A stretch of DNA of 64,000 nt from Ancistrus triradiatus (taxonomy: Eukaryota; Chordata; Actinopteri; Siluriformes; Loricariidae). The DNA lies in the NCBI GenBank assembly GCA_025084515.1, contig JAJAGP010000252.1:62001-126000 (forward strand), written 5' to 3'. Made by a program: the position numbers and the translations under genes. The notes under the pieces were generated by a model that made no database searches, had not been told where the DNA came from, and saw only the letters and a program-made list of their open reading frames with translations. Every line of letters begins with the position of its first letter. Position 1 is the stretch's first letter. This document shows positions 48,240 to 60,276 of the stretch, piece by piece.

Positions 48240-49115
48240 TAATATACACTAACTGACAATAATAATAATAGTAATAATGCACAAAGAAGGAGAATGTAAC
48301 GATGACATATGTAAGTGATTAGAATATTAGAGCCCTTCCACGAGAGGCAACACAGGATGTCCTGCACTGAGTTGTTAGTGTCCCTCGTATCACTACTAGG
48401 AGTGACTGACTGTCGTAGTCGATGGCTCCCCAGATCAACACACCAGCATTTGGGGCAGTGTGTCACTCCACAGCACTCAAACCGAGTGTCTAGGATCCCA
48501 AACAGAACCTGGATTCATCACTAAAGACCAAACAGTTTCAGTCCATAGCAGTCCAAATTTCTCATTCATGACACCACTGCAAACGAAGGCAACAGTGTCT
48601 GGCAGTTTATGGCAGGACACATAATGCGTGCATGGAAATGGTCCAGGCAGTGACAGGGTGAGTAGTGAAGGTGCCCTCTGTGTCTGGATGGTGGATAACC
48701 AAACTCTGGGAGCTGCTCATGCTTGTCAGTGGATCAAACTATCCTCTCTGCTGGGGGTCTGTCTGGGCCAGCCGGAGCCTATTCCCCGTGTGTGTGCCCC
48801 CATAAAACCCATGCTCCCAGCACCTCCTAACAGCTAGGGCAGAACGGCCCAGATGGAGGTAATTCAAAACCACCTCCTGTGGCTCTCAGTCCAATGATGA
48901 TCCCCTCTCAAACACTGTCAACTGGACAAAAGGTCTTCTAATGCAGAGTCATACGATCTCTCACCAAGAGGTACACTACCCAAAAGTAGCCTCTGAAAGC
49001 CTTTTTATAGGGCAGCGCTATAGCGGAAGCACTGTTACAGCCTCTTGTGGCAACACCCAGTGTCGAATCAGAGCACATCTGTAATCATTTACATATCTGC
49101 CTGAGACAACTTTCG
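48240..49115 (-). mobile_element. Tc1/mariner-type remnant, family V (fourth copy)
   Basis: Reverse-strand copy: actgggagcatgggttttat-type words, ggctttcagaggctactttt in reverse near 48990, and the transposase core in pieces (48239-48524, including a VWSVDLGSH-like patch on the minus strand). It ends near ctgtaatcatttacatatct (49080). A chunk of the catalytic domain is deleted. Confidence 0.85.
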
Positions 49116-49954
49116 ATCAAAGTTAGAAATTAAAGGAGATCAAAAGAGGGACACCATGGAAAGCTAGAGGAACAGGATGCTCACCTGTATCAGGCCCAGA
49201 GGACGGCCGGTCCAATCAGGTTTATATTCTGTAGGTTTCCACTGATATCAGATTCAATTCCTAAAGATATTTGATGTATCTAAGACACAGGCCTTTAAAC
49301 TAATTCCATAAATTAATAGTCATAACCTTTAAAACTCTCATCTTCATGCCCGTAATCACCGTAGTCAATCACCGGTGTCAGGTTTGATTGCCGCCGCGTG
49401 TCCTTTCTCTAACTGACCTTGTACTTTAAAGGAATGAGCGCTGAATTGATTTATGAGCTGATTTATTCCAACGCTAAAATTAAGGAGTTTGTTCTGGAGG
49501 TTTTAATTCAATCCTTCAGCTTTCAGAGGCAGACAATAAAGCTGCGTTAATAAACATGGATGTTTTATTTGAGTGCTCTGTTGAGAACTTTATGAGATTC
49601 GAGGGTATTCATCACGGATATCGCGTAGGCTCTGAGTACAGTCATGTTGCAAATCTACCTTACAATTGTCTTACACAAAACATGTTGAATTATTGATTTT
49701 CTAAATGTAAAGACAAACTATCTTGCAAACTGTCTAAATATTAATGAGAACTAGACAATTAGAACTGGAATAATATTTCATGTGCTGTGGAGTACTAAAA
49801 GGACCAATTGTGTTTTACGATTTGTACATAGTAAGACAGAAACCCGTTTGTTTTTTTCACGTTTCAAAGCAGGACAAAAGGATGCAGGGGTCGCTGTTGC
49901 AGCAACAGATTATCTGTGTAAGTTCTCCCTCAACCAGCTCATGGTAGACTTGTT
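49116..49954. other. Unassigned non-coding DNA
   Basis: No gene or recognised repeat. Confidence 0.4.
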
Positions 49955-50215
49955 CTTGGTCGTTGAAGATGTTTCACCTCTCCTCTGAAAGGCTTCTTCA
50001 GTTCTAGAAGCTGATGGACTCACAGATATTTAACCTCAAAGGGGCCAAGGTGTGACCCTTTAGTGAGGCGTTTGAGTCACATGGTTCAAGGTGTGAATGT
50101 GGGTTCAACCTCCTGGGGAGGGATATAAAGCCTGCTTTGTAGGTGCCTGATAACTGGCGTAAACGTAAACGACCCCGTCTCTTCAGGAGTGGTTGTTCAA
50201 GGTTGGACATTTATC
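49955..50215 (-). mobile_element. Retroelement tail, possibly Penelope-like
   Basis: Contains gttgaagatgtttcacctct near the left end and, in reverse, aggaggttgaacccacatt. In fish genomes such 'gaagaagcctttc...gaggtgaaacatcttcaac' sequences follow the ORF of Penelope-like elements. No coding part is present. Assignment from memory of the tail sequence is tentative. Confidence 0.4.
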
Positions 50216-51594
50216 GTCTATTTCACACCTCTTTCAAACCAAAATATGAACATTTGTATCCTTAAAGGAATATCTCTTGTCCTTTAAATGATTCTCAGTT
50301 CAGCCTCCTCTCCCTCAGTCATTCGTGTTTGCATGTGATGCCTGAACCTGGTTGAAGGTACTGCTATATTTCATATTTTGTTAGAACAGATCCTGTTCCT
50401 TGGTGCGATCGGTCCACTTTAGCGTCTTGCTGTTGGTATGATGAATGGAATCTCTTGAGACTCCATAATAAAGTTTACAATCGTCAAATATCACGTTCGG
50501 CAGAAACCCATCTAGCTCTGCGCTGGAGTAACTCATTTAAAGACGACTAATGGAAATAAATGCAGAGTCGTCTCAGATCAGATCCCTGAGGATCATCTGA
50601 TATGTTTGGTTTTCAGACATGAATTTATTCATCAGTTTGAGAGTGATTACAGAAGCTAATAAAATGAACTCCACAGCACGGTCTCTTATACGGTGACTGA
50701 AATAAGCACACGCTCCAGGAGCATCGGGGCACTGCAGCTCAGCTCAGCAGTCCTGTCCTAGTGACCTCTAGGTTATGGGTTCGAGTCCCTGGACTCAGTG
50801 TAGGACCATACAGCTAAAACCCTTAGCCTTTATCTGGACAGGTTACACTGGGCCTCATTAATAACTGAGTTTGGATTACAGGCAGTGCCAACCGGGTACA
50901 TGTAAATACGATAGGGTAACGTACCAGCTGCAGCTGAGAGGACAATGCCAGAAGAACAGGTAAGATTTATTAACAATAAAGAAACACAAAAACTGCACAA
51001 ACATACACTAAAGGAACACAAAAACAAAAGAACGTCAATAAAACAAGCCATAAAATATGAACACAAGGTCAAACCAGCCCTGGAATATACCTATCATGAT
51101 TGACCTTTTTGGCTTTCCAAAAATTATAGTCCAAGAGTGACACTATTAAATAAAACATATTTATTAATTTGGGACACTTTAGAGATGCCAGCTGACCCAA
51201 AATGTTTTTAGAATATGAAAGGGATCTGGATGAAGCCCACAGTTCTGTTATTGTCGTTTATCGTTTGATTTTAAGATAAAGAGGACAGAAAAAACTAGTT
51301 GTTTGTCACCATTGTTTGAGGTATAATTGTTCCATTCTATCATTATCCTGCTGCTAAAGCATCATCATCAGACTATGGGCTTCAGTCCTAACAGGGCAGC
51401 AACAGAATTTATCAGTAACTGTTTATTATACAAACACAAATACATCAATTTATAAGCTTTAAAGTTTAATTCCATTCCGTAAATAAAATAAGTCTGATTT
51501 ATAAGGCAGGCTGTTACTAAGATCCACTACCCTACCAACAGAAGCAAATCAGAGAGAGATCCTGGTGTTAGAACCAAAGTACCGGATCAACATT
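50216..51594. other. Unassigned DNA with a SINE piece
   Basis: No gene. Bases 50725-50850 resemble a SINE (tcagctcagcagtcctgtcc, then ttatgggttcgagtccctgg). The rest is unrecognised. Confidence 0.4.
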
Positions 51595-52408
51595 ATCATT
51601 TAAATTCATTAGCTGAAGCTCTTAATGTGAATGTTCTGAATCAGAAATGTTAAAGTTAGAGTTCTAGATCATCAGCAGCTCGGTCGGGTTAATCAGAGCT
51701 GGGCTTAACAGATCCATGAATGAAGCTCCGATCAGCCATGGATGGTGTTTAATGAAAGATACTGAGTTTAACACCAGCAAACGACATGGTGGAAATCAGA
51801 AAGAAGGAGCTGCTGGAACCGCAGGAGCTGCTGATGCTGTATAACTCTCCCGGAACAGTCCAGGACCTTTGATTTACTCTACTGACTTTTTTTCCTTTCT
51901 CTGAACTTTCTGGCTTAAATCCAAATTCTGGTTTCTAAGCGTGATGAACCTTGGCTCATTGGAAGAGCTTCAGCTAACTCATTTAAATCCAAACTAATGA
52001 CTTCAAAGCCAGTCGATGTTATAAACTCATTATAGTCCATTTCTTTTACTTTGTATAATTATAATGTTGCTGCTTTGTTATGGCTGGCATTGTTACTGGG
52101 TTATGGTCTGTTTTATCTTGATCTTCCAGAGCTTTGCTCATCTTCCACGTCTTAACAAAATTTAAATCTTTTATAGCCTTCTGCTGCTTTCTGAGGGTCA
52201 GTGATCTTTATTCTCAGATCATCAGCCAACCTGAGAGGCTTAAAAGGGTCAGAGCATTCATTAAACTCTGGAATTGATCTGGATTAAGGCTTAACAAATG
52301 AATAAAGAGCTGAGACATATATCTGGAAAGAAGCCTGGGCTGTTTTTTTCCGATATTAGTCAGACGATAAAGAGGGATGCCAAAACTTTTTACATAAGTC
52401 TGTACATT
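51595..52408. mobile_element. Non-autonomous DNA transposon, degenerate
   Basis: The left part matches 1795-1930. Near the right end is gatgccaaaactttttacat, a Tc1-like terminal repeat. An internal segment 'ggctcattggaagagcttca' at 51952 resembles, inverted and in part, the left segment. Boundaries are uncertain. Confidence 0.5.
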
Positions 52409-52525
52409 TAGCAGATATTGGTTTGTGCTCAATTCTTCTCATTACTATTCTGTCACTCAGCACTGGTGTAAATGAGGGACTCGGCTTCAGCATGTTTTCC
52501 AGGACTTAAATATATTAAATTAAAA

Positions 52526-52529
<4 letters not shown>

Positions 52530-52569
<40 letters not shown>
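52530..52569. repeat. (GA)n microsatellite
   Basis: About 20 GA units. Confidence 0.98.
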
Positions 52570-52572
<3 letters not shown>

Positions 52573-52817
52573 TGGCAGCGCCTACTGAAGTTGGCAGATG
52601 GTCATAAATCCTCATCGCAATAATCCCAGATACGTCCAAGACGTCACTCAGTGCTCATGGCTGGATGAATGAGGTTTAATGAGCTCACGCTCCTTTGCAT
52701 ATGTCTATCGCGATGCCTAATAACCTTCGTTATATCTCTGACATCACAATTTCGATGTGTACACACACGGCTCATACGGCTTCTTGGTCTCGAATTTCAT
52801 AGCACAGCCATAAGTGT

Positions 52818-53262
52818 TGTTCATAAATATCTATTCCTGCATTTCAGGCACCCAACACATTCGAAAAAAAAGTTGGGACCACTGTAATCATTCTCGCCAC
52901 ACTTAAAGCCTCCGAGCCCAGAGAAGTCGAGCCGCTTCTGGACATGGTTATAACATAAGGCTTCTTTTTAGCACAGTAACGTTTTAAATGGTATCTGTGA
53001 ATGTAACTCTGTATTGTAGAGCTTGATAAAGGTTTGATAAAGGAATCCCTTGTCCATGTGGTTCTATCAGCTATTGATGAATGACGGTTCTTGATGCAGT
53101 GCCGTCTGAGGGAGCGAGAGATCACCCCTCTTCAGTTTAGGCTTTTTAGGAAATTTCTTCAGCTTCCTTGAATGGTTTAATGATATTATGCCCTATAAAG
53201 GGAGAGATATATAAATCCCCTCCAGTCTTTCTTTTCTGAACATTGTTTTTAAACATTTCATT
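52818..53262 (-). mobile_element. Tc1-like family K remnant
   Basis: Minus-strand frame 52844-53125 reads LRRHCIKNRHSSIADRTTW, then STIQSYIH and AKKKPYVITMSRSG. The left edge carries aaaaaaaagttgggacc, the family terminus. The catalytic domain is missing. Confidence 0.85.
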
Positions 53263-54067
53263 GAGGTTAATTTCCAGATATTTCCGTTGTGAATTCTCCA
53301 GCTCCTGGCATTACCGTTTGTTTTTTTGGTGCCAATCTGTCAGCTAAAATAAATTACCCTCCATTTCAGTCCACACAGCTTTCCTTTTCTAACCATTAGC
53401 TTGACTACATGGCGTTTATCAATCTTAACTTTTGATCATGTTTGATGAAGACGCATAATGAAGGATGAACTTAAATAACTCTAGTGATAAATCAAAAATC
53501 TGACATACGGACATCTGTCTTCTGCACTCAGCCAGCAGGTTTCCATCCAACAAACTCTGAGCACAATATGCTTCAGGACTTGACAATGAAAATGACAATT
53601 ATGTACAGTCTTTTGTACATTTATCCAACACTATTATACAGCTGCACTAATAATTACACAGCAGCTGCATTTCAGACCCAAACAGATGCTTTAGTGCAGC
53701 CTCACAAAAAAATAAATATTACTTTAAATAAGCATCTCTAAAAAAATAAAATATATAAATAAATCGTATGTTTATGAAATGATTTTTACATGATTCATGT
53801 TTTAGTGATGCATTATTGAAATATTGAAATCTCACTACACTTACCCTAAGATCAAGTTTAATCCTAAAACGTATCTCAACAATAAAATAAACTGTATAAT
53901 AAAAAATGGACGTTCAGTAGATTTAACTTAAAATCCCATCTTTCCTGTTGACTGATGCCATTTCACAAAATGTTCCTGCTGGAGGACACAAGAACCTACA
54001 GTGACTAATTAATGCCAAGAGACTTTCTCAAATTATTTTTATTATAACCATTATTGTAGTTATTCTA
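53263..54067. other. Unassigned AT-rich DNA
   Basis: No gene recognised. Confidence 0.4.
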
Positions 54068-54069
54068 TA

Positions 54070-55525
54070 CAGTGATGCAAGAAAGTTTGTGAACCCTTTA
54101 GAATTTTCTCTGCATTTCTGCATAAATATGACTTAAACATCATCAAATTTTCAAATGAGTCCTAAAAGTAGATAAAGAGAACCCGGTTAAACAAATGAGA
54201 CAAAAATATTATACTTGGTCATTTATTTATTGAGGAAAATGATCCAATATTACATATTAGTGAGAGGCAAAAGTATGTGAGCCTTTGCTTTCAGTATCTG
54301 GTGTGACCCCCCCTGTCAGCAATAACTGGTAACTAACGTTTTCCTGTAGCTGCTGATTCAGTCCTGCAACCGGCTGGAGGAATTTTTATAGCCCCTTCCT
54401 CCATACAGAACAGCTTTCACTCTGGGATGTTTGGTGGGTTTCCTCACATTAGCTGCTCACTTCAGGTCCCTTCCACAACATTTTCCTTGATTAAGGCAGG
54501 ACTTTGACTTGGCCATTCCAAAACATGAACTTTATTCTTCTGTAACCATTCTTTGGTAGAACGGCTTGTGTGCTTAGGGTCGTTGTCTTGCTGCATGACC
54601 CACCTTCTCTTGAGATTCAGTTCATAGACAGATGTCCTGACATTTTCCTTTAGAATTCTCTGATATCATTCAGAATTCATTGTTCCATCAATGATGGCAA
54701 GCCGTCCTCACCCAGATGCAGAACAAACCATGATACTACCACCACCATGTTTCACAGATGGGATAAAATTCTTATGCTGGAATGCAGTGCTTTCCTTTCT
54801 CCAAACATAACGCTTTTCTTAAACCAAATAGTTATATTTTGTTGTTCAGTGTTCTTCTGATGGTTGACTCATGAACATTACATTAGCAAATGTGAGAAAG
54901 GCCTTCAGTTGCTTAGAAGTTACCCTGGGGTCCTTTGTGACCTCGCCAACTATTACACGCCTTGCTCTTGGAGTGATCTTTGTGGGTTGGCCACTCCTGG
55001 GGAGGGTAACAATGGGCTGGAATTTCCTCCATTTGTACACAATCTGTCTGACTGTGGATTGGTGGAGTCCAAACTCTTTAGTTTTGTAACCTTTGCCAGC
55101 CTGATGAGCATCAACAACTCTTTTTCTGAGGTCCTCAGAAATCTCCTTTGTTTGTGCCATGATACACTTCCACAAACGTGTGTTGTGAAGAGAGACTTTG
55201 ATAGATCCTTGTTGTTTAAATAAAACAGTGTGCCCACTCACACCTGATTGTCATCCCATTGATTGAAACACCTGACACTAATTTAACCTTCAAATTAACT
55301 GCTAATCCTAGAGGGTCACATACTTTTGCCACTCACTAATATGTAATATTGGATCCTTTTCCTCAATAAATAAATGACCAAGTATAATATTTTTGTTTCA
55401 TTTGTGTAACTGGGTTCTCTTTATCTACTTTTAGGACTTGTGTGAAAATCTGATGAAGTTTTAAGTCATATTTATGCAGAAATGCAGAGAATTCTAAAGG
55501 GTTCACAAACTTTCAAGCACCACTG
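54070..55525 (-). mobile_element. Tc1-like transposon, family T, both ends present
   Basis: A 1,456-bp element flanked by TA (54068-54069 and 55526-55527). The terminal inverted repeats are about 210 bp. The left begins cagtgatgcaagaaagtttg and the right, reversed, cagtggtgcttgaaagtttg, followed by gaaccctttagaattctct-like sequence and aataaatgaccaagtataat. The transposase is on the minus strand. This is the best-preserved DNA transposon in the window and the reference for the family T fragments elsewhere. Confidence 0.93.
54480..55160 (-). pseudogene. Tc1-like transposase (family T), inactive
   Basis: The minus-strand ATG at 55160 starts MAQTKEISEDLRKRVVDAH. A paired helix-turn-helix with the GQPTKI linker follows, then TKDPRVTSKQLKAFL. 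After a frame break near 54850 the catalytic domain survives only as patches: an MVCSASG-like segment, MQQDNDPKHT (second catalytic Asp, near 54590), and a KEWLQKN/WPS patch. The usual SPDLNPIE motif reads SPAL and loses the frame. Cut-and-paste activity is not expected. Confidence 0.85.
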
Positions 55526-55529
55526 TACA

Positions 55530-55690
55530 ATCTGCCGAAGCTAGTTGGGTCTTGTTTTGATTCTTGGTTTCTGCAAAGGTTTCTTCCTCATCACATTTAG
55601 GGAGTTTTTTCCTTGCCACTGTTCCCCTAGGCTTGCTAAAATGGGGCTGTGTTTCTAGATGGTTGTGAAGCTGCTTTGAGACAGAGTTAT
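55530..55690 (+). mobile_element. LINE 3' tail fragment
   Basis: aggtttcttcctcatcacat, then ttccttgccactgttcccct and gaagctgctttgagacaga. L2-type tail immediately next to the family T element. Confidence 0.75.
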
Positions 55691-57069
55691 TTCTTCGATG
55701 ACTGTTATGCAGTCTCACCTGGTCTCCAGGGAACTCAAGTATCATGTCCTGATTATATTATGAGTTGTTTCGGAGCATTTCTAGGATTAGTTCATTTGTA
55801 GTGCAGAAAGTTTGCTTCTTCTTTGCGTCGTCTTTGAGCTCGTCTCGTTATCGTGGCCGTCCTTCGCCGGTTCACATCTTGCTCTCATTTTCAGTCTAAA
55901 CAAATGGCTGAAATTCCCCGAGCGAGTTGGTTCGTGGTGGCTACTCTGGCCACCTTCCTGCGTCCTCCCTCCATTAATGACACCTCAGGAGAGATGCTGG
56001 GTGTCAGGAAGAGACGGGCCAAGCTAAATGGAGCCAGAACAGACCCACCTTTCTGTGGAGGGGAGCGCATTAAGTGAAACTCGGGTAATGCGAAAAACAA
56101 ATGGAGCAAGGTGGAGGTCCCTGAAGAATCGGCTCGGAGCAATTCATCAGAGCCAGCCATAAATCTCCGAAACCTTCCCCTTTCAGAAGGTGTTTTCTTC
56201 TCGAGGACGTTAAAGTAAGCTAATCAGGGGCTTTATGGAACACGCCGGCCATTTTATTGCATGTTTTTTCCAATGTTTTTTGTTGTCCTTCTCCGGATGA
56301 TGTAACGGCCTCCTGCTAAGTGTGAGCGCTCATCTCAATTTAAACTTACCACCAACGTGATTCAGATAAAGACAAATGAAGTTTCTTGCGCTGGAGCGCC
56401 GGGATTAGCAGTAATAAAGATGCATTAGGAATCAGGGTAACACTTCTTGGCGATGCATCTTGTGCCGGCAAACTGGGCAGAAGCAATCTCTCACCGCGGC
56501 CTCCTCGTTGTCTCTTGTCAATCAAATCTGCGCATATGATAATACGGAGTGGCGTTCCAGGCGTCGCGGGATCCGTCCTCTCTCCGGAACGAGCCCCATC
56601 TGTTCTGTCTAACACCTAGAAATTACTGTCGCTCCGGCACCGCGCAACGCTCCTTCTAATCTTAGTAAAAATAGATGGGTTTGGACCGAGAAGACGCTTG
56701 CTGTTGACATAAAGCTAATGGCGTGTCATCACAGAGCTCCTGAGAGAACGCAGCTCATTTTATTCCTCCAGAACACAGCAACGCGTGCAGGTGCCAATGA
56801 ATTGAAGCATGTTTGGACTCAACAAGCACAAAATGTCACAACCATTTGCTAAACCTGACGTGAGATGCACTTTGGCTTAAGATTAGACCTATAAATAAAT
56901 CTGCAGCTGGTGAAAATGGCTGATCTGTTACTGTCACATGACTGGATGTTCACCAATAGGTCCAAGTCAGGCCTCTTTAGTAGATTCATTAAGATGTGAT
57001 TCAGTCCATTTAGAAAATTAAGATTAACTAGTAGACACGCCTCACACTGATTCAATTCTGAGATTCATG
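55691..57069. other. Unassigned unique DNA
   Basis: No gene. Bases 55850-56650 are repeat-free with CpG and a mix of short frames. Conserved non-coding sequence is possible. Confidence 0.35.
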
Positions 57070-57255
57070 CCTGTCATTCAGGGAGCAAGTGAATCATATC
57101 GTCACTTCTTCTTGTGTCTGGTGAGTCAGTGTCTAAATCGGTGAATCATTTGGTCACTTAGATCTCTTGTTTGGTGAGTCAGGGTTTGAATCAGTGAATC
57201 ATTTGGTCACTTAATTCTTCTGTTGTTTGGTGAGTCAGTGCCTGAATTAACGAAT
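57070..57255. repeat. Minisatellite, about 55-60 bp unit, three copies
   Basis: 'gtgaatcatttggtcactta' and 'tttggtgagtcag' alternate three times from about 57085 to 57245. Confidence 0.85.
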
Positions 57256-57359
57256 TGTTTGATTAATTGTTTATTTCATGCTATAACTTTTGGAATTATT
57301 CCCTTTATTTATGTATTTATTTATTTAAGATTTTTTAAAGTTTTTTTTCTTTCTTTCTT

Positions 57360-57520
57360 TCTTTGGCTAATTTAGGGTGTTTTTAATCGCCACTGTTGCC
57401 CTAGGCTTGCTCAATTTGGGATTGGACATAGATATTAGAAGATAATCTAAAATTTTAAAGTTGCTTTGAGACAATGCTCCATTGTAAAAAGCGCTATATA
57501 AATAAATCTGACTTGACTTC
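57360..57520 (+). mobile_element. LINE 3' tail fragment
   Basis: cactgttgccctaggcttgc, then tgctccattgtaaaaagcgc, then aaataaatctgacttgactt. Very close to the tail of the copy at 26.8 kb, so a younger insertion. Confidence 0.88.
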
Positions 57521-57975
57521 TTGTAATTTTTTACTTCCTGTAATTTTACTTACTTACTGTAATTCCTCCTTTTATTTATTTATTTATTTAAGAATGTTCT
57601 TTTTCAATTTATTTCTGTTTTTGTAGTGTTTTTGTATTTCTTTTGTTGCTTTTAAAACATTTTTTATTTATTTTATTTATTTGGATTAAAACTTTTGACT
57701 CTATTTTATATATGTCTTATATATATATATATTTTTTTTTTTATTACTTTTGTAATTCTGCCCTTTATTTATTTGTTTGTTTATTTATTTACTTATTTAT
57801 TTAAGAATTTTCTTTTCCAATGTATTTATTTATTTTCAGTGTTTTTTTTCATTTGGTTTTTAAATAATTTGATTTCCTTTATTTATTTAGATTTAGATAT
57901 CACTCTATTTTATTCTTTCCTTCTTTCTTTTTTAAACCTTTTTTATTTTTTCTTCCTTTTTTCATTTAGCTTCAA
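57521..57975. repeat. T-rich low-complexity DNA
   Basis: TTTA/TTTC-type words. A 102-codon frame here is Phe/Tyr/Ile-rich and simply reads the low complexity. Confidence 0.85.
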
Positions 57976-58790
57976 TTCTCATTCTGGTTCCTGGGCCTGG
58001 TAGATCAGGACCATCCCTGTCCGCTTCGGTGTGGTCGTGAGTTCTGCCTTGCTGGAGGATCCTCAGTTACCCATGTAATGGAATATGGCATATGGCATGT
58101 GGCACAGACCAGGGGTGCCCCTGTTACAAAAGGCACAGTTTTATCTGTAAATGAATACATGATTGGGAAGGTAGAGTCATGTTCAGAGGTTTCATCCAGA
58201 ATCCTGATGTGAAAGCTGTAATTGTTGAGGATCAGCATGCTGCTCGTTACTCGAGGCATGTTAATTGCAGATCGCTGAGGGTTCCGCCAAAGCCGCGGGG
58301 GGTCTGAACATTTTACAGGCTTATAAGCAATCCATAAATAACCAAAGCCTAAATAATCAACTCTCACCCCCCGTGCCCCGTGCGTCCAGCTCGTTCTTAT
58401 TTATTTAGCTCCGCAGGCACAGACCTCGTCCTCACTAATTAAGCAAACGACACGTTAACGAGGTGAAATTCAGAAATCATAAAACAGCGGGATCAAGCTG
58501 TAAAAGACGCTCCATCTTAATGAGCCTGAGTGGAGCTTCGTCATCGAGGGGACGCTACGCTAATTATTTAACTAGCACTGTTACGTACAGGAGTGTTTAC
58601 ATCAGTAATTTAACACATTTAAACACAGCAGGAGCAACATGATGTCGTTACAGTGATCTGACTGATCAGACCTTCAAAACACAGTCAGGGTTTAATGTTA
58701 AAGTTTGTGCACCCCTGCAGGAAGCTGCTAACATTCACGATCCGATAGCATTTTAACCTCTGAGAGCTTACCAAAACACCATCTGGAAAT
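57976..58790. other. Unassigned unique DNA
   Basis: No gene. Bases 58240-58580 are repeat-free with CpG and attaattaagc-like words. Possibly non-coding conserved sequence. Confidence 0.35.
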
Positions 58791-59800
58791 TTTTTATAAA
58801 GATAGATATTATTTCTTTATTTTTTCTTTCATTCTGTTTTCTGTCTTTCTTTCCCTTACATTGTTTATTTATTTGTGTACTTTATTTTCCTCATTGTATT
58901 TTCATCATTTTATTTACTTTTTATAGTAATTGATTCATTTTTCTTTGTTTTGCAATCCATTTTCTTTTTATCATAAATATATTTGGTTCCTTTTTAAACA
59001 TTCATTTGTTTTCCTTTACATGTTGAGTTTTAAACTTTTCACTTTACTCTTTTATGTCTTAATTTGTACTTTTTTTATTTGTATTACTCTTTAATGTTTG
59101 CAATTCCTCTCTTAATTAATTAATTAATTATTTTTTCCTTATTCATCATTGTCTTTTGTGTTTTTTGTGTTTTTATTTAAATATTTATTCTAAAAATAAT
59201 ATATTCTTTTTTTCTTTCTTTTCAGTTAATTTCCTCACTTTCATATTTTTTTGTTATTTATTTGGTTCCTTTTTAAACATTTTCTTTTATTACCTTTATT
59301 TATCTAGATTTAGACTTTTCACTCCGCTGTTGTTTCTTTTTTTCTGTTTTTCTTTTATTTTTTTGCTTTTACTTTTAAACTTTTGTAATTTGGCTTTTGT
59401 AATTCACCCTTTATTTATTTATTTATTTATTTATATGTCATTGTCTATTTATATATAATTGTCTACTTTATGTATTTATTTCCTTCTTTCTTTCCTTTGT
59501 TCATTGTCATTTTCATTGAGCCATTTCATTCTGTGTTTAGGTTTATTTTACTTAATTTAAAACTTTTAATTCCTAAATTGATTTATTTAGTTAGTTATTT
59601 AATTGTTTAATTTCTGCCTTCTGTCTTGACTTGTTTGTTTGCTTTCTCTTGTTTTGCTGCATTTTAGACATTTTCATTTTCTTCTTCTAGTCATTAAGAT
59701 TTAATTTAATTTTATTTTTTATTTTTTTAATTCCTTATTATTTCCACACATCTTTTTAGATTTCATATAATATAATAATATATTTTATGAGTATTACTCT
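58791..59800. repeat. T-rich low-complexity DNA
   Basis: About 1 kb of TTTC/TTTA/TTTG words on the plus strand. No gene. Confidence 0.85.
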
Positions 59801-59857
59801 TTATGTATTACTGTAGGGAATAAAGAGCTCTCCTTTCTTTTGCACAGTACATACATA

Positions 59858-60276
59858 CAGGGGTACAAAAAGTATTTAGTCAGCCACTGGTTGTGCAAGT
59901 TCTCCTACTTAGAAAGATGAGAGAGGTCTGTAATTTTCATCATATGTACACTTCAACTATGAGAGACAAAATGAGAAAAAAATCCAGGAAATCACATTGT
60001 AGGATTTTTAAAGAATTTAACTGTACATCATGGTGGAAAATAAGTATTTGGTCACCCACAGACAAGCAAGGTTTTTGACTCTCTCAGACATGTAACTTCC
60101 TCTTTAAGAAGCTCTTCTGTCCTCCACTCCACTAATTTTCTAAAATTACAAACCTCTCTCATTTTGTCTCTCATAGTTGAAGTGTACCTATGATGAAAAT
60201 TACAGACCTCTCTCATCTTTCTAAGTAGAAGAACTTGCACAATCAGTGGTTGACTAAATACTTTTTTGCCCCACTA
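59858..60276. mobile_element. Fold-back Tc1-type miniature element
   Basis: Flanked by TA (59856-59857 and 60277-60278). Inverted repeats of about 110 bp: left caggggtacaaaaagtattt through aacttcaactatgagagaca-like sequence; right the same reversed. The centre (about 150 bp) contains ataagtatttggtcacccac. No coding capacity. Both strands give a similar short reading (MREVCNFHH) because of the symmetry. Confidence 0.88.

Noticed and set aside
48628..48837. Plus-strand 69-codon protein
   Set aside because: It is the antisense of a family V Tc1 copy.
55853..56160. Coding exon on either strand near 55.9-56.2 kb
   Set aside because: Three overlapping frames on both strands, no splice-bounded frame with a recognisable domain; left as unique DNA.
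59893..60240. Two similar small proteins on opposite strands
   Set aside because: The similarity is due to the inverted repeats of the fold-back element.
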